Shown one piece after another: positions 36,216-44,868 of a stretch of 64,000 bases of DNA. The notes under the pieces are model-generated. The model saw only the letters and a program-made list of their open reading frames with translations, did no database searches and was not told where the DNA came from. The translations under genes were made by a program, and so were the position numbers. Location: positions 1 to 64,000 of the forward strand of contig CACADE010000002.1 in the NCBI GenBank assembly GCA_902531175.1, given 5' to 3'. How positions within the stretch are numbered: the first letter of the stretch is position 1; the number at the start of each line of letters is the position of its first letter. This DNA is from an uncultured Pelagibacteraceae bacterium. Lineage in GTDB: Bacteria > Pseudomonadota > Alphaproteobacteria > Pelagibacterales > Pelagibacteraceae.

Positions 36216-37979
36216 ATGAAATTATTTTTAATTATTTTTTCACTTATTTTAAGTTCATCAGCTTTAGCAGATAAAATTACCATTTTACATATAAATGATC
36301 ATCACTCTCATTTGGAACCAAATAAAAGACTTGATTTAAATTTAGATGGTGAAAAGACGAGAGTTGTATCAGGCGGTTTTCCATCTGTCGTAGCAAAATT
36401 TAAAGAATTAAAATTAAAAAATGAAAATGTTATCAAGCTTCATGCGGGTGATGCTATTACAGGGACATTATATTACACTCTTTTCAAGGGCAAAGCAGAT
36501 GCAGAAATGATGAATCAAATTTGTTTTGATGCTTTCGCTATAGGAAATCATGAATTTGATGATGGTGATAAGAGTTTAGTTGAGTTTTTAGATTATCTTC
36601 ATACTGATAAGTGTAAGACTCCAGTTTTGTCAGCAAACATTAAAGCAAAAATAAACTCACCTTTGTCAAAAAAAATTAAACCTTACACTATAATCAATAA
36701 AGGAAATCAAAAAATTGGAGTAATTGGAATTGTGATCTCAAAAAAAACGAGAGAGTCATCAAATCCAGACGACACAACTTTATTTTTAGATGAAATTAAT
36801 TCAGCACAAGAAAATATAAATAAGCTTAAACAACAAGGAATCAATAAGATAATTCTTTTAACTCATTATGGATATAAAAATGAGATTAACATGGCTAAAC
36901 TTCTCACAGATGTTGATGTTATAGTTGGAGGTGATTCTCATAGTCTAACTGGAGATTTCGATAATGTAGGACTAAATTCTAATGGGGCCTACCCAACTGT
37001 AGTCAAAAATAAAAATGAGGAAGATGTTTGTATAGTTACAGCATGGGAATATTCTCAAATTGTTGGAGAACTTAATATCGAGTTTAATAACGATGGCACC
37101 ATCAAGTCATGTGATGGAATACCACATATAATGTTAGATGATTCCTTTAAGAGAAAAGATTCAAATGGAAAAAGAGTTGAGATAGATGGTAATTATAGAG
37201 AAGCCGTATACAAGGCTATCGAAGTTAATCCAAATATTTCAATCGTAGAGGCTGACGCACAAGCATCAAAAATATTAGAAAAATACAAAAATGAAGTTAA
37301 AGAAAAAAGCAGTGAAGTAATTGGCAGAGTAACTGATGATTTATGTCTTGAAAGAATTCCTGGACAAGGAAAGTCAAAACTTTGTGATGTATCAAAAACT
37401 GAAAAAAATGGATCCGATATTTCGAATATTGTAGCACACGCCTTCAGAGAAATGTCCAAATTAAGTGATATTGCAATTCAAAATGGTGGTGGAACAAGAA
37501 TAGATATAAAAGAAGGCAATATTACAATTGGGGACGCGTATACTTTATTACCTTTCAGTAATACTATTGTAGAATTGAAAATGAGTGGAGAAGAAATTAA
37601 AAATGTTTTGGAAGACTCAATTGATTATGCTTTAACTCCAGATGGTTCTACAGGAGCCTATCCATATGCTGCTGGATTGAGATGGGATGTTCAAGCAAGC
37701 AATAGTAAAGGAAATAGAGTGATAAATTTAGAGTTTAAGGGTAGAACAGACAAGAGTTGGGTAAAGATAAATCCAAGTAAGACTTATACAGTAGCAACAA
37801 ATAACTATATTGCAGCTGGTAAAGATGGATATAAAACTTTTGGAATTATATCTAAGCAAGGAAGAGTAGTAAATACATATCTCGGCTATGCTCAATCTTT
37901 TGTAGATTATGTCAAAAAGATAAAAACTTTATCAAAACTTCCCTTGTCAGAATATTCAACTCAATCTTTCACTAAATAA
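36216..37979 (+). CDS. Secreted 5'-nucleotidase/UshA-like metallophosphatase
   Basis: Signal peptide; HINDHHSHLEP, KLHAGDAITGTLYYTLF, AIGNHEFDDG, C-terminal IQNGGGTRIDIKEGNITIGDAYTLLPFSNTIVEL. Confidence 0.92.
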   Translation: MKLFLIIFSLILSSSALADKITILHINDHHSHLEPNKRLDLNLDGEKTRVVSGGFPSVVAKFKELKLKNENVIKLHAGDAITGTLYYTLFKGKADAEMMNQICFDAFAIGNHEFDDGDKSLVEFLDYLHTDKCKTPVLSANIKAKINSPLSKKIKPYTIINKGNQKIGVIGIVISKKTRESSNPDDTTLFLDEINSAQENINKLKQQGINKIILLTHYGYKNEINMAKLLTDVDVIVGGDSHSLTGDFDNVGLNSNGAYPTVVKNKNEEDVCIVTAWEYSQIVGELNIEFNNDGTIKSCDGIPHIMLDDSFKRKDSNGKRVEIDGNYREAVYKAIEVNPNISIVEADAQASKILEKYKNEVKEKSSEVIGRVTDDLCLERIPGQGKSKLCDVSKTEKNGSDISNIVAHAFREMSKLSDIAIQNGGGTRIDIKEGNITIGDAYTLLPFSNTIVELKMSGEEIKNVLEDSIDYALTPDGSTGAYPYAAGLRWDVQASNSKGNRVINLEFKGRTDKSWVKINPSKTYTVATNNYIAAGKDGYKTFGIISKQGRVVNTYLGYAQSFVDYVKKIKTLSKLPLSEYSTQSFTK

Positions 37980-38053
37980 TTTAAATTTCATATCCTTCCA
38001 GCTTGTATTAGTTTTTACTTTTAGAAAAAAAAATTTAGGTATAGACTTAAATT

Positions 38054-39532
38054 GTGAAAAAATTTCTTGTTGCTATTGACCAAGGCACAACATCAACTAG
38101 AGCAATTCTCTTTGATTTAGATGGTAATATAAAATTTACATCCCAGTTTGAATTTAATCAATATTTTCCAAAAAATGGATGGGTGGAGCATAATCCAAAC
38201 GAAATTTGGCTTACAACTCTAAAAGCGTTGAAAAAAGTAATAAAAAAAGCATCACTATTAAGAGGAAAAATATTAAGTATAGGAATAACTAACCAGAGAG
38301 AGACAACTATTCTTTGGAATAAGAAAACAGGAAAACCAGTCTACAACGCAATTGTTTGGCAAGATAGAAGAACCCAAGACTATTGTGAAGAGTTAAAGAA
38401 AAAAAATTATGAAAAAATTTTTAGAAAAAAAACTGGATTATTTATTGACCCATATTTTTCCGCAACTAAAATTAAATGGATACTAGAAAACGTAAAAAAT
38501 GTTAAGAAACTTTTAAAATCAAATAATTTATTATTTGGTACTGTTGATACTTTCCTTATTTGGAAACTTACTAATCGGCAACATCATTTAACAGAAGCAA
38601 CTAATGCTTGTAGGACCATGTTATTTAACATTAATAATAATAAATGGGATAAAGAAATCTTAAAAAAACTTAAAATTTCTGAAAATATTTTGCCAAAAGT
38701 TAAAAATTCAGCTGATAATTTTGGTTTAACAAGTAAGAGAATTGTCGGCAGTGAAATACCAATATCAGCAGTTCTAGGAGACCAACAAGCAGCTGCAGTA
38801 GGACAGTCATGCTTTGAAAGAGGTTCAGTAAAAAGCACATATGGAACTGGTGCCTTTGTCATAATGAATACTGGTTCAAAAAAAATTTATTCTAAAAATA
38901 AATTATTAACAACAATATGTTACAGATTGAATGGAAAAAATACTTATGCTCTTGAAGGATCTATTTTTATTGCAGGTGCAGGTGTACAATGGTTAAGAGA
39001 TAAATTAAAATTTATTAACAATGCTTTTGATACGGAAACAATTGCTCAATCAAAAAAAAATAATGAGGGTGTATACGTTGTGCCTGCCTTCAGTGGAATG
39101 GGAGCACCTTATTGGAGGCCTGATGCAAGAGGGGTAATAACAGGTTTAACAAGAAATAGTGATTGGAAAACCTTAGTTAGAGCAGTATTAGAGTCAGTTG
39201 CCTATCAAAGTAATGATTTATTTAATGCAATGAAAAAAGATGGTTTAAAACCAACTAAACTTAAGATTGATGGAGGCATGGTAAAAAACAACTGGTTTTC
39301 GCAATTTTTATCTGACATCATAAATATAAATACAGAAAGACCAAAGGTATTAGAAACAACTGGTTTAGGAGTAGCTTTACTAGCTGGATATCAAATTGGA
39401 TTATTTAAATCATTATATCAAATCAAGAGGAAATGGAAAAAAGATAAAATTTTTAAGCCTAAAATAAACCGAAAAGTTAGGAACGATTTAATAAATGGTT
39501 GGAAATTATCAGTTCAGAAAGCTCTATTATAA
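38054..39532 (+). CDS. glpK: Glycerol kinase (GTG start)
   Basis: AIDQGTTSTRAILFD; GWVEHNPNEIW; NQRETTILWNKKTGKPVYNAIVWQDRRT; LGDQQAAAVGQ; FSGMGAPYWRPDARGVI. Confidence 0.97.
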   Translation: MKKFLVAIDQGTTSTRAILFDLDGNIKFTSQFEFNQYFPKNGWVEHNPNEIWLTTLKALKKVIKKASLLRGKILSIGITNQRETTILWNKKTGKPVYNAIVWQDRRTQDYCEELKKKNYEKIFRKKTGLFIDPYFSATKIKWILENVKNVKKLLKSNNLLFGTVDTFLIWKLTNRQHHLTEATNACRTMLFNINNNKWDKEILKKLKISENILPKVKNSADNFGLTSKRIVGSEIPISAVLGDQQAAAVGQSCFERGSVKSTYGTGAFVIMNTGSKKIYSKNKLLTTICYRLNGKNTYALEGSIFIAGAGVQWLRDKLKFINNAFDTETIAQSKKNNEGVYVVPAFSGMGAPYWRPDARGVITGLTRNSDWKTLVRAVLESVAYQSNDLFNAMKKDGLKPTKLKIDGGMVKNNWFSQFLSDIININTERPKVLETTGLGVALLAGYQIGLFKSLYQIKRKWKKDKIFKPKINRKVRNDLINGWKLSVQKALL

Positions 39533-39553
39533 AAAATACAGATAAAAATTTAA

Positions 39554-40117
39554 TTGTCGTTTATGAAATATATAAATTTTATTCTTTTATTTTTGCTAAG
39601 TATTTTTAATTCAAATTATTCACATGCTAATGATTTAGTAATAAGCGAACTGCAGAAGGGCGGGAAAATTGTATTTATAAGACATTCACTTGCACCTGGA
39701 AATGGAGATCCTGACAATATTGATTTAACAAAATGTGATACTCAAAGAAATTTAAATCAAGAGGGCATAGAGCAATCAAAAAAAATTGGAATATTATTTA
39801 GCGATAATAATATTCAAATTGATAAAGTATTATCTAGTGAATGGTGTAGATGCAAAGATACTGCTAGATTTGCCTTTAATAATTATGAAACCTTCAAAGG
39901 TTTAAACTCTTTTTATCAAGAAAAGTTTTATAAATATAAAGATGAACAAATTAAGAGTTTAAAAAAATATATATCTAACTGGAATAGTGAGAAAAATCTT
40001 ATTTTAGTAACACATTTTGTAGTTATTTCTGAAATGTTAAATTTTGGTACTTCATCTGGTGAAATTGTTGTTATAGATAAAGATTATAAATTTATAGGAA
40101 GTATTGAAACCATGTAG
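39554..40117 (+). CDS. Histidine phosphatase family protein, probably exported
   Basis: Signal peptide; IVFIRHSLAPGNGDPDN; SSEWCRCKDTA; LILVTHFVVISE. Confidence 0.85.
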   Translation: MSFMKYINFILLFLLSIFNSNYSHANDLVISELQKGGKIVFIRHSLAPGNGDPDNIDLTKCDTQRNLNQEGIEQSKKIGILFSDNNIQIDKVLSSEWCRCKDTARFAFNNYETFKGLNSFYQEKFYKYKDEQIKSLKKYISNWNSEKNLILVTHFVVISEMLNFGTSSGEIVVIDKDYKFIGSIETM

Positions 40118-40145
40118 TAATTATACATGATTATTATATTGAATT

Positions 40146-41000
40146 ATGAAAGTTGGATTTATAGGCGTTGGATGGATGGGATTTGGTATCGCAAATAACA
40201 TACTTAAAAATAATCATGAGTTATTTGTAATTGCTAACAAGAACAGAAAGCCAATTGATAGAATAGTTAAAGAGGGTGCAAAAGAAGTTAAATCTTATGA
40301 AGAACTTTGTAAAAGTGGTTTAGATGCTTTATTTTTGTGTGTAACGAATTCTCCAATCGCACATGAAATTGGAAAAAAAATAGTTTCATTACTGACTGTT
40401 AAAACGATTGTTATTGATATTACCACTCATAATCAAAATGGATCTGTTGAAATGGAACAAATTTTAAATGCAAATAACATTCCTTATCTAGAGTGTCCAG
40501 TAATGGGAGGTCCTGTTCAAGCGGAAGAGGGAATATTAGGTGGAATTGTTGGGGGATCTGAGGAAAATTTAAAAAGATCAGAAGAACTTTTAAAATGTTT
40601 TTGTAAAAATTATTATCATTTTGGTGGTATTGGAGCTGGTGCAAAAACAAAATTATTAAATAATTTTCTATCTTTAGGAACAGCTACTTATGTAATTGAA
40701 TTAATAAAAGCTGCAAAAAAATTAGATATTGATTTAGATAAACTTTATAAAGTAGCACAATTAGGATCAGGTAATTCTAATGCTTTAAAGAGAATTTTTG
40801 ACAAGGTTCTAGAGGATGATTACACAGGTTTTAAGTTTACAGCGACTAATACACTAAAAGATTTAACATATATAACAGATTTACTAAAAGGCATGGATAA
40901 TGCTGAAAAATTATCTGATTTATCAAAATCTTTTTATAAAAAAGCAGTTGATGATGGCGATGGTGAACTTTTTATAAGTGAATTAATAAAAAAAAATTAA
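40146..41000 (+). CDS. NAD(P)-dependent beta-hydroxyacid dehydrogenase (3-hydroxyisobutyrate dehydrogenase family)
   Basis: VGFIGVGWMGFGIANNIL; CPVMGGPVQAEEGILGGIVGG; GAGAKTKLLNNFLSLGT. Confidence 0.88.
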   Translation: MKVGFIGVGWMGFGIANNILKNNHELFVIANKNRKPIDRIVKEGAKEVKSYEELCKSGLDALFLCVTNSPIAHEIGKKIVSLLTVKTIVIDITTHNQNGSVEMEQILNANNIPYLECPVMGGPVQAEEGILGGIVGGSEENLKRSEELLKCFCKNYYHFGGIGAGAKTKLLNNFLSLGTATYVIELIKAAKKLDIDLDKLYKVAQLGSGNSNALKRIFDKVLEDDYTGFKFTATNTLKDLTYITDLLKGMDNAEKLSDLSKSFYKKAVDDGDGELFISELIKKN

Positions 41001-41176
41001 TCTTTTTTTTCTTCTTTTTCTTTTTCAGCGAAGAATAAAGCGATCGCAAATAAAGTTGTCCATCCAATTCCTAATAAAGCTTTTGGACTAGTTTCAGCAC
41101 TCCATATATCTAAAAAGATTGCACCTAATGCAAGACCAACTAGATAAATAACAATTGCAATATTTGTTTTGCTCAT
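40997..41176 (-). CDS. Small two-TM membrane protein, 59 aa (below ORF-track cutoff)
   Basis: Minus strand: MSKTNIAIVIYLVGLALGAIFLDIWSAETSPKALLGIGWTTLFAIALFFAEKEKEEKKD; two hydrophobic helices and a charged tail; nearly fills the gap. Confidence 0.6.
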   Translation of the reverse strand: MSKTNIAIVIYLVGLALGAIFLDIWSAETSPKALLGIGWTTLFAIALFFAEKEKEEKKD

Positions 41177-41211
41177 ATCAATTAAGCTAATGTTTTACAC
41201 TATTATTCTAA

Positions 41212-41240
41212 TTGGACAATTATAAACAATCATATATAAA
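41212..41240 (+). promoter_or_regulatory. Sigma70-like promoter for tRNA-Leu
   Basis: TTGGAC - 17 nt - TATAAA, ending 14 nt before the tRNA 5' end. Confidence 0.55.
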
Positions 41241-41253
41241 GCACCAATAATTT

Positions 41254-41338
41254 GGGCGAGTGGCGGAATTGGTAGACGCGTTGGTCTTAGGAACCAATAG
41301 TGCAAACTGTGAAGGTTCGAGTCCTTTCTCGCCTACCA
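41254..41338 (+). tRNA. tRNA-Leu (anticodon TAG), CCA encoded
   Basis: Acceptor GGGCGAG/CTCGCCT; anticodon loop CTTAGGA; long variable arm; GGTTCGAGTCC T-arm; 3' ACCA. Confidence 0.95.
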
Positions 41339-41344
41339 TAATTT

Positions 41345-42814
41345 ATGAAAGTAACAGTAGAAAATAAAAAAGGTTTAGAAAAAGATATAAAAGTTTTTAT
41401 CGATAAAAAAACCATATCCGGATATCTCGAAGAAAAATACGAAGAGATTAAAAAAGATGTCGTTTTAAAAGGATTTAGACCAGGTAAAGTTCCAACTGAA
41501 ATTTTAAAAAGACAATTTGGAAAAGCTGTTTATGGTGAAGTAATCGATAAAGTATTAAAAGATACCACAACAAAAGCTCTGGAAGATAATAAAATTAAAC
41601 CAGCTGGTCAGCCTAAAATTGATCTAAAATCATTTGGTGAAGGAAAAGATCTTGAATACACCATTTCAGTAACAGAATTGCCTAATGTTGAAGTTGGATC
41701 ATTAAAAGATTTAAAAGTAGACGAGTATGTTGTTAAAATCGATCCTAAAGAAACAGATAAAAGAATTGATCAAATAGCAAAAACACAAAAAAATTTTAAA
41801 GATGCTGAAGAAAGTTATGCAGCTAAAGTGGGTGATTTAGTTGTTTTTGATTATAAGGCAACAGTTGATGGAAAAGATTTTAAAGGAAATGAAGGAAAAA
41901 ATACTCAATTAGAACTTGGAAAAGATTTGTTTATTAAAGGATTTGATAAGCAGTTAGAAAGCGTCAAAAATAAACAAGATAAAAAAGTTGAAGTTAAACT
42001 ACCAGAAAACTTCCCAGAAAAAGAAGTGGCTAATAAATCTGCAGTATTTGAATGTAAAATTATAGCGGTAAAAAAACCTGAACAAACTAAAATAGATGAC
42101 AACTTTGCTAAAAACTTAGGTGCTAAAGATTTAAATAATTTAAAAGAATTAATCTCCAAACAAATCAATGATGAATTTAAAAATTCATTAGAAATGATTT
42201 CAAAAAAACAAATTCTTGAACAAATAGAAAAACAAAAACTAGAACAGCTACCCGCTAACTTAATAGAACAAGAGGTAAATATTTTAACGCAAGGCATGAA
42301 AGAAGAGGAAAAGAAAAAAAATATAAAATATTTTGAGGAACAAGCAAAAAAAAGAATTAAAACTGGTCTTATTTTAAATGCATTTGGAGAAAAAAATAAT
42401 ATTAAAGTATCTCAAGATGAATTTAATGCAGAAATACAGAAACAGTTCAGAATGATGCCAGGTCAAGAAAAAATGGTAAAAGAGTATTATGAAAAAAATC
42501 CTGCAGCGATAGAGAGCTTAAGAGGCTCCATTTATGAGGAAAAAATAATTAGTGAACTTAAAAAAATTGCAAAAGTTAATAAAAAGGAAATTAGTAAAGA
42601 AGAGGCCGAAAAGATCTTGAAAGAAGAAAATGAAAAAAATCTAAAAGAGCAAGAGAAATTAGCAAAACTATCTGAAGGTGCTGACGATAAAGTAAAAGAG
42701 AAAAAAGAAGTTAGGTCTGAAAATAAAAAAGAAAAGAAAACAGTTAAATTAACTAAAGCTGCAAAAAAAGTAGCAAAAAAAACTAAATCAACAAAAAAAG
42801 TTAGCAAAAAGTAA
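41345..42814 (+). CDS. tig: Trigger factor with extended Lys/Glu-rich C-terminal tail
   Basis: VTVENKKGLEKDIKVFI...KGFRPGKVPTEILKRQFGKAVYGEV; FKBP domain AKVGDLVVFDYKATVDGKDF; upstream of clpP-clpX. Confidence 0.95.
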   Translation: MKVTVENKKGLEKDIKVFIDKKTISGYLEEKYEEIKKDVVLKGFRPGKVPTEILKRQFGKAVYGEVIDKVLKDTTTKALEDNKIKPAGQPKIDLKSFGEGKDLEYTISVTELPNVEVGSLKDLKVDEYVVKIDPKETDKRIDQIAKTQKNFKDAEESYAAKVGDLVVFDYKATVDGKDFKGNEGKNTQLELGKDLFIKGFDKQLESVKNKQDKKVEVKLPENFPEKEVANKSAVFECKIIAVKKPEQTKIDDNFAKNLGAKDLNNLKELISKQINDEFKNSLEMISKKQILEQIEKQKLEQLPANLIEQEVNILTQGMKEEEKKKNIKYFEEQAKKRIKTGLILNAFGEKNNIKVSQDEFNAEIQKQFRMMPGQEKMVKEYYEKNPAAIESLRGSIYEEKIISELKKIAKVNKKEISKEEAEKILKEENEKNLKEQEKLAKLSEGADDKVKEKKEVRSENKKEKKTVKLTKAAKKVAKKTKSTKKVSKK

Positions 42815-42845
42815 TCACAAGTTGTATAAGTAAATCGAATCACTT

Positions 42846-43457
42846 ATGACAACAAAAATTCCGGAACATTTAAGCACTTTGATCCCAATGGTCGTTGAGC
42901 AATCAAGCCGTGGTGAAAGAGCTTATGATATTTATTCGAGGTTATTAAAAGAAAGAATTGTTTTTGTAGTTGGACCAATTAATGATGCAGTTGCATCTTT
43001 GGTTACTGCTCAACTATTATTTTTAGAGTCTGAAGATCCCAAAAAAGAAATTTCATTATACATAAATAGTCCAGGCGGATTAGTAACAGCAGGTTTAGGA
43101 ATTTATGATACGATGCAATACATTAAACCAGAGGTTAGCACTCTATGTATTGGCCAAGCAGCAAGCATGGGATCATTTTTATTAGCTGCAGGATCTAAAG
43201 GAAAAAGATTATCATTACCAAATTCAAGAATAATGGTTCATCAACCTTCAGCAGGTTTTCAAGGTCAAGCTACGGATATAGAAATCCATGCTAATGAGGT
43301 TATGTCTTTAAAAAAGAGATTAAACGAAATTTATTCTAAACATACAGGTAAGTCAGTTGATCAAATTAAAGAAGCTTTGGAGAGAGATAATTTTATGACT
43401 CCAGATAACGCCAAAGATTTTGGTTTGATCGATAAAGTAGTAGAAAAAAGAGACTAA
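42846..43457 (+). CDS. clpP: ATP-dependent Clp protease proteolytic subunit
   Basis: [55 protein letters not shown]. Confidence 0.98.
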   Translation: MTTKIPEHLSTLIPMVVEQSSRGERAYDIYSRLLKERIVFVVGPINDAVASLVTAQLLFLESEDPKKEISLYINSPGGLVTAGLGIYDTMQYIKPEVSTLCIGQAASMGSFLLAAGSKGKRLSLPNSRIMVHQPSAGFQGQATDIEIHANEVMSLKKRLNEIYSKHTGKSVDQIKEALERDNFMTPDNAKDFGLIDKVVEKRD

Positions 43458-43546
43458 ACAACAATATATAGTTTATTCACAACCTATACTTGATTAAGAA
43501 CTAAACTTTGTAATAAAGTATTAAAATTGATTCGTTATAATAATTT

Positions 43547-44809
43547 ATGAGCAACAATAATAAAAATATTCTTTACTGTTCTTTCTGTGGAAAGAGCCAA
43601 CATGAGGTTAGAAAATTAATTGCTGGACCAACAGTTTTTATTTGTGATGAGTGTGTTGAGTTATGCATGGACATCATCAAAGAAGAGAGTAAAGATACTT
43701 TTGTAAAACATCAAGATGGATTACCATCACCAAAAGAAATTTGTGCAGTTCTTGATGATTATGTAATTGGACAAGATCATGCAAAAAAAGTTTTGTCAGT
43801 TGCAGTTCACAATCATTACAAAAGATTAAATTACGAAAATAAAACTAGCAAAAATGTTGAACTTTCAAAATCAAATATTTTGTTAGTTGGACCAACAGGT
43901 TGTGGAAAAACACTACTTGCACAAACATTAGCACGAATTTTAGATGTTCCATTTACAATGGCAGATGCAACTACTTTAACAGAAGCGGGTTACGTTGGTG
44001 AAGATGTTGAAAATATAATTTTAAAATTGTTACAAGCAGCAGATTATAATGTTGAAAAAGCACAAAGAGGAATTGTTTACATAGATGAAGTAGATAAAAT
44101 TAGCAGAAAATCAGAAAACCCATCAATTACTAGAGATGTTTCGGGTGAAGGTGTACAACAAGCTTTATTAAAAATAATGGAAGGAACAGTTGCTAGTGTA
44201 CCCCCACAAGGTGGAAGAAAGCATCCACAACAAGAATTTTTACAAGTAGATACTACTAACATTCTATTTATATGCGGTGGTGCGTTTGCTGGACTAGATA
44301 AAATAATTTCACAAAGAGACAAAGGTTCATCTATTGGTTTTGGTGCTGAGGTTAAAAGTTTAGAAGATAAAAAAGTAGGTGAGTGGATGAAGAATCTTGA
44401 GCCAGAAGACTTATTAAAATATGGACTGATACCAGAATTTATAGGAAGATTACCTATAACTGCTACTTTAGATGATCTTGATGAAAAATCTTTAGTTAAA
44501 ATTTTATTAGAGCCAAAAAATTCTTTGATCAAACAATATCAAGAGTTATTTAAATTAGAGGGTGTCAAACTTACTTTTAAAGATCAATCAGTTAAAGACA
44601 TTGCCAACAAGGCCATATCTAAAAAAACTGGAGCAAGAGGACTTAGATCGATTCTTGAAAATATATTATTAAAAACAATGTTCGATTTACCAAGTCAAGA
44701 TAACATTGAAGAAGTTATAATTGATTCTGGTGCGGCGAAAGGTGTATCAGCTCCTGTTATTGTTCATTCTAAGAACAAAACTAAAACTGATAAGACTTCA
44801 GCAGCATAA
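43547..44809 (+). CDS. clpX: ATP-dependent Clp protease ATP-binding subunit ClpX
   Basis: [18 protein letters not shown]...CDECVELC zinc domain; [28 protein letters not shown]. Confidence 0.98.
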   Translation: MSNNNKNILYCSFCGKSQHEVRKLIAGPTVFICDECVELCMDIIKEESKDTFVKHQDGLPSPKEICAVLDDYVIGQDHAKKVLSVAVHNHYKRLNYENKTSKNVELSKSNILLVGPTGCGKTLLAQTLARILDVPFTMADATTLTEAGYVGEDVENIILKLLQAADYNVEKAQRGIVYIDEVDKISRKSENPSITRDVSGEGVQQALLKIMEGTVASVPPQGGRKHPQQEFLQVDTTNILFICGGAFAGLDKIISQRDKGSSIGFGAEVKSLEDKKVGEWMKNLEPEDLLKYGLIPEFIGRLPITATLDDLDEKSLVKILLEPKNSLIKQYQELFKLEGVKLTFKDQSVKDIANKAISKKTGARGLRSILENILLKTMFDLPSQDNIEEVIIDSGAAKGVSAPVIVHSKNKTKTDKTSAA

Positions 44810-44868
44810 TTGTACGTTAATAAACCATAATTTCCTATTGCATTATAAAATATAATATCCATATTTCC

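Noticed and set aside
44077-44532. Minus-strand 151-aa ORF inside clpX (also 3941-4330, 41905-42297, 42532-42843, 27114-27422, 46461-46742)
   Set aside because: Each lies antisense to a strongly conserved gene, has low-complexity translated composition and no family motifs; treated as shadow ORFs.
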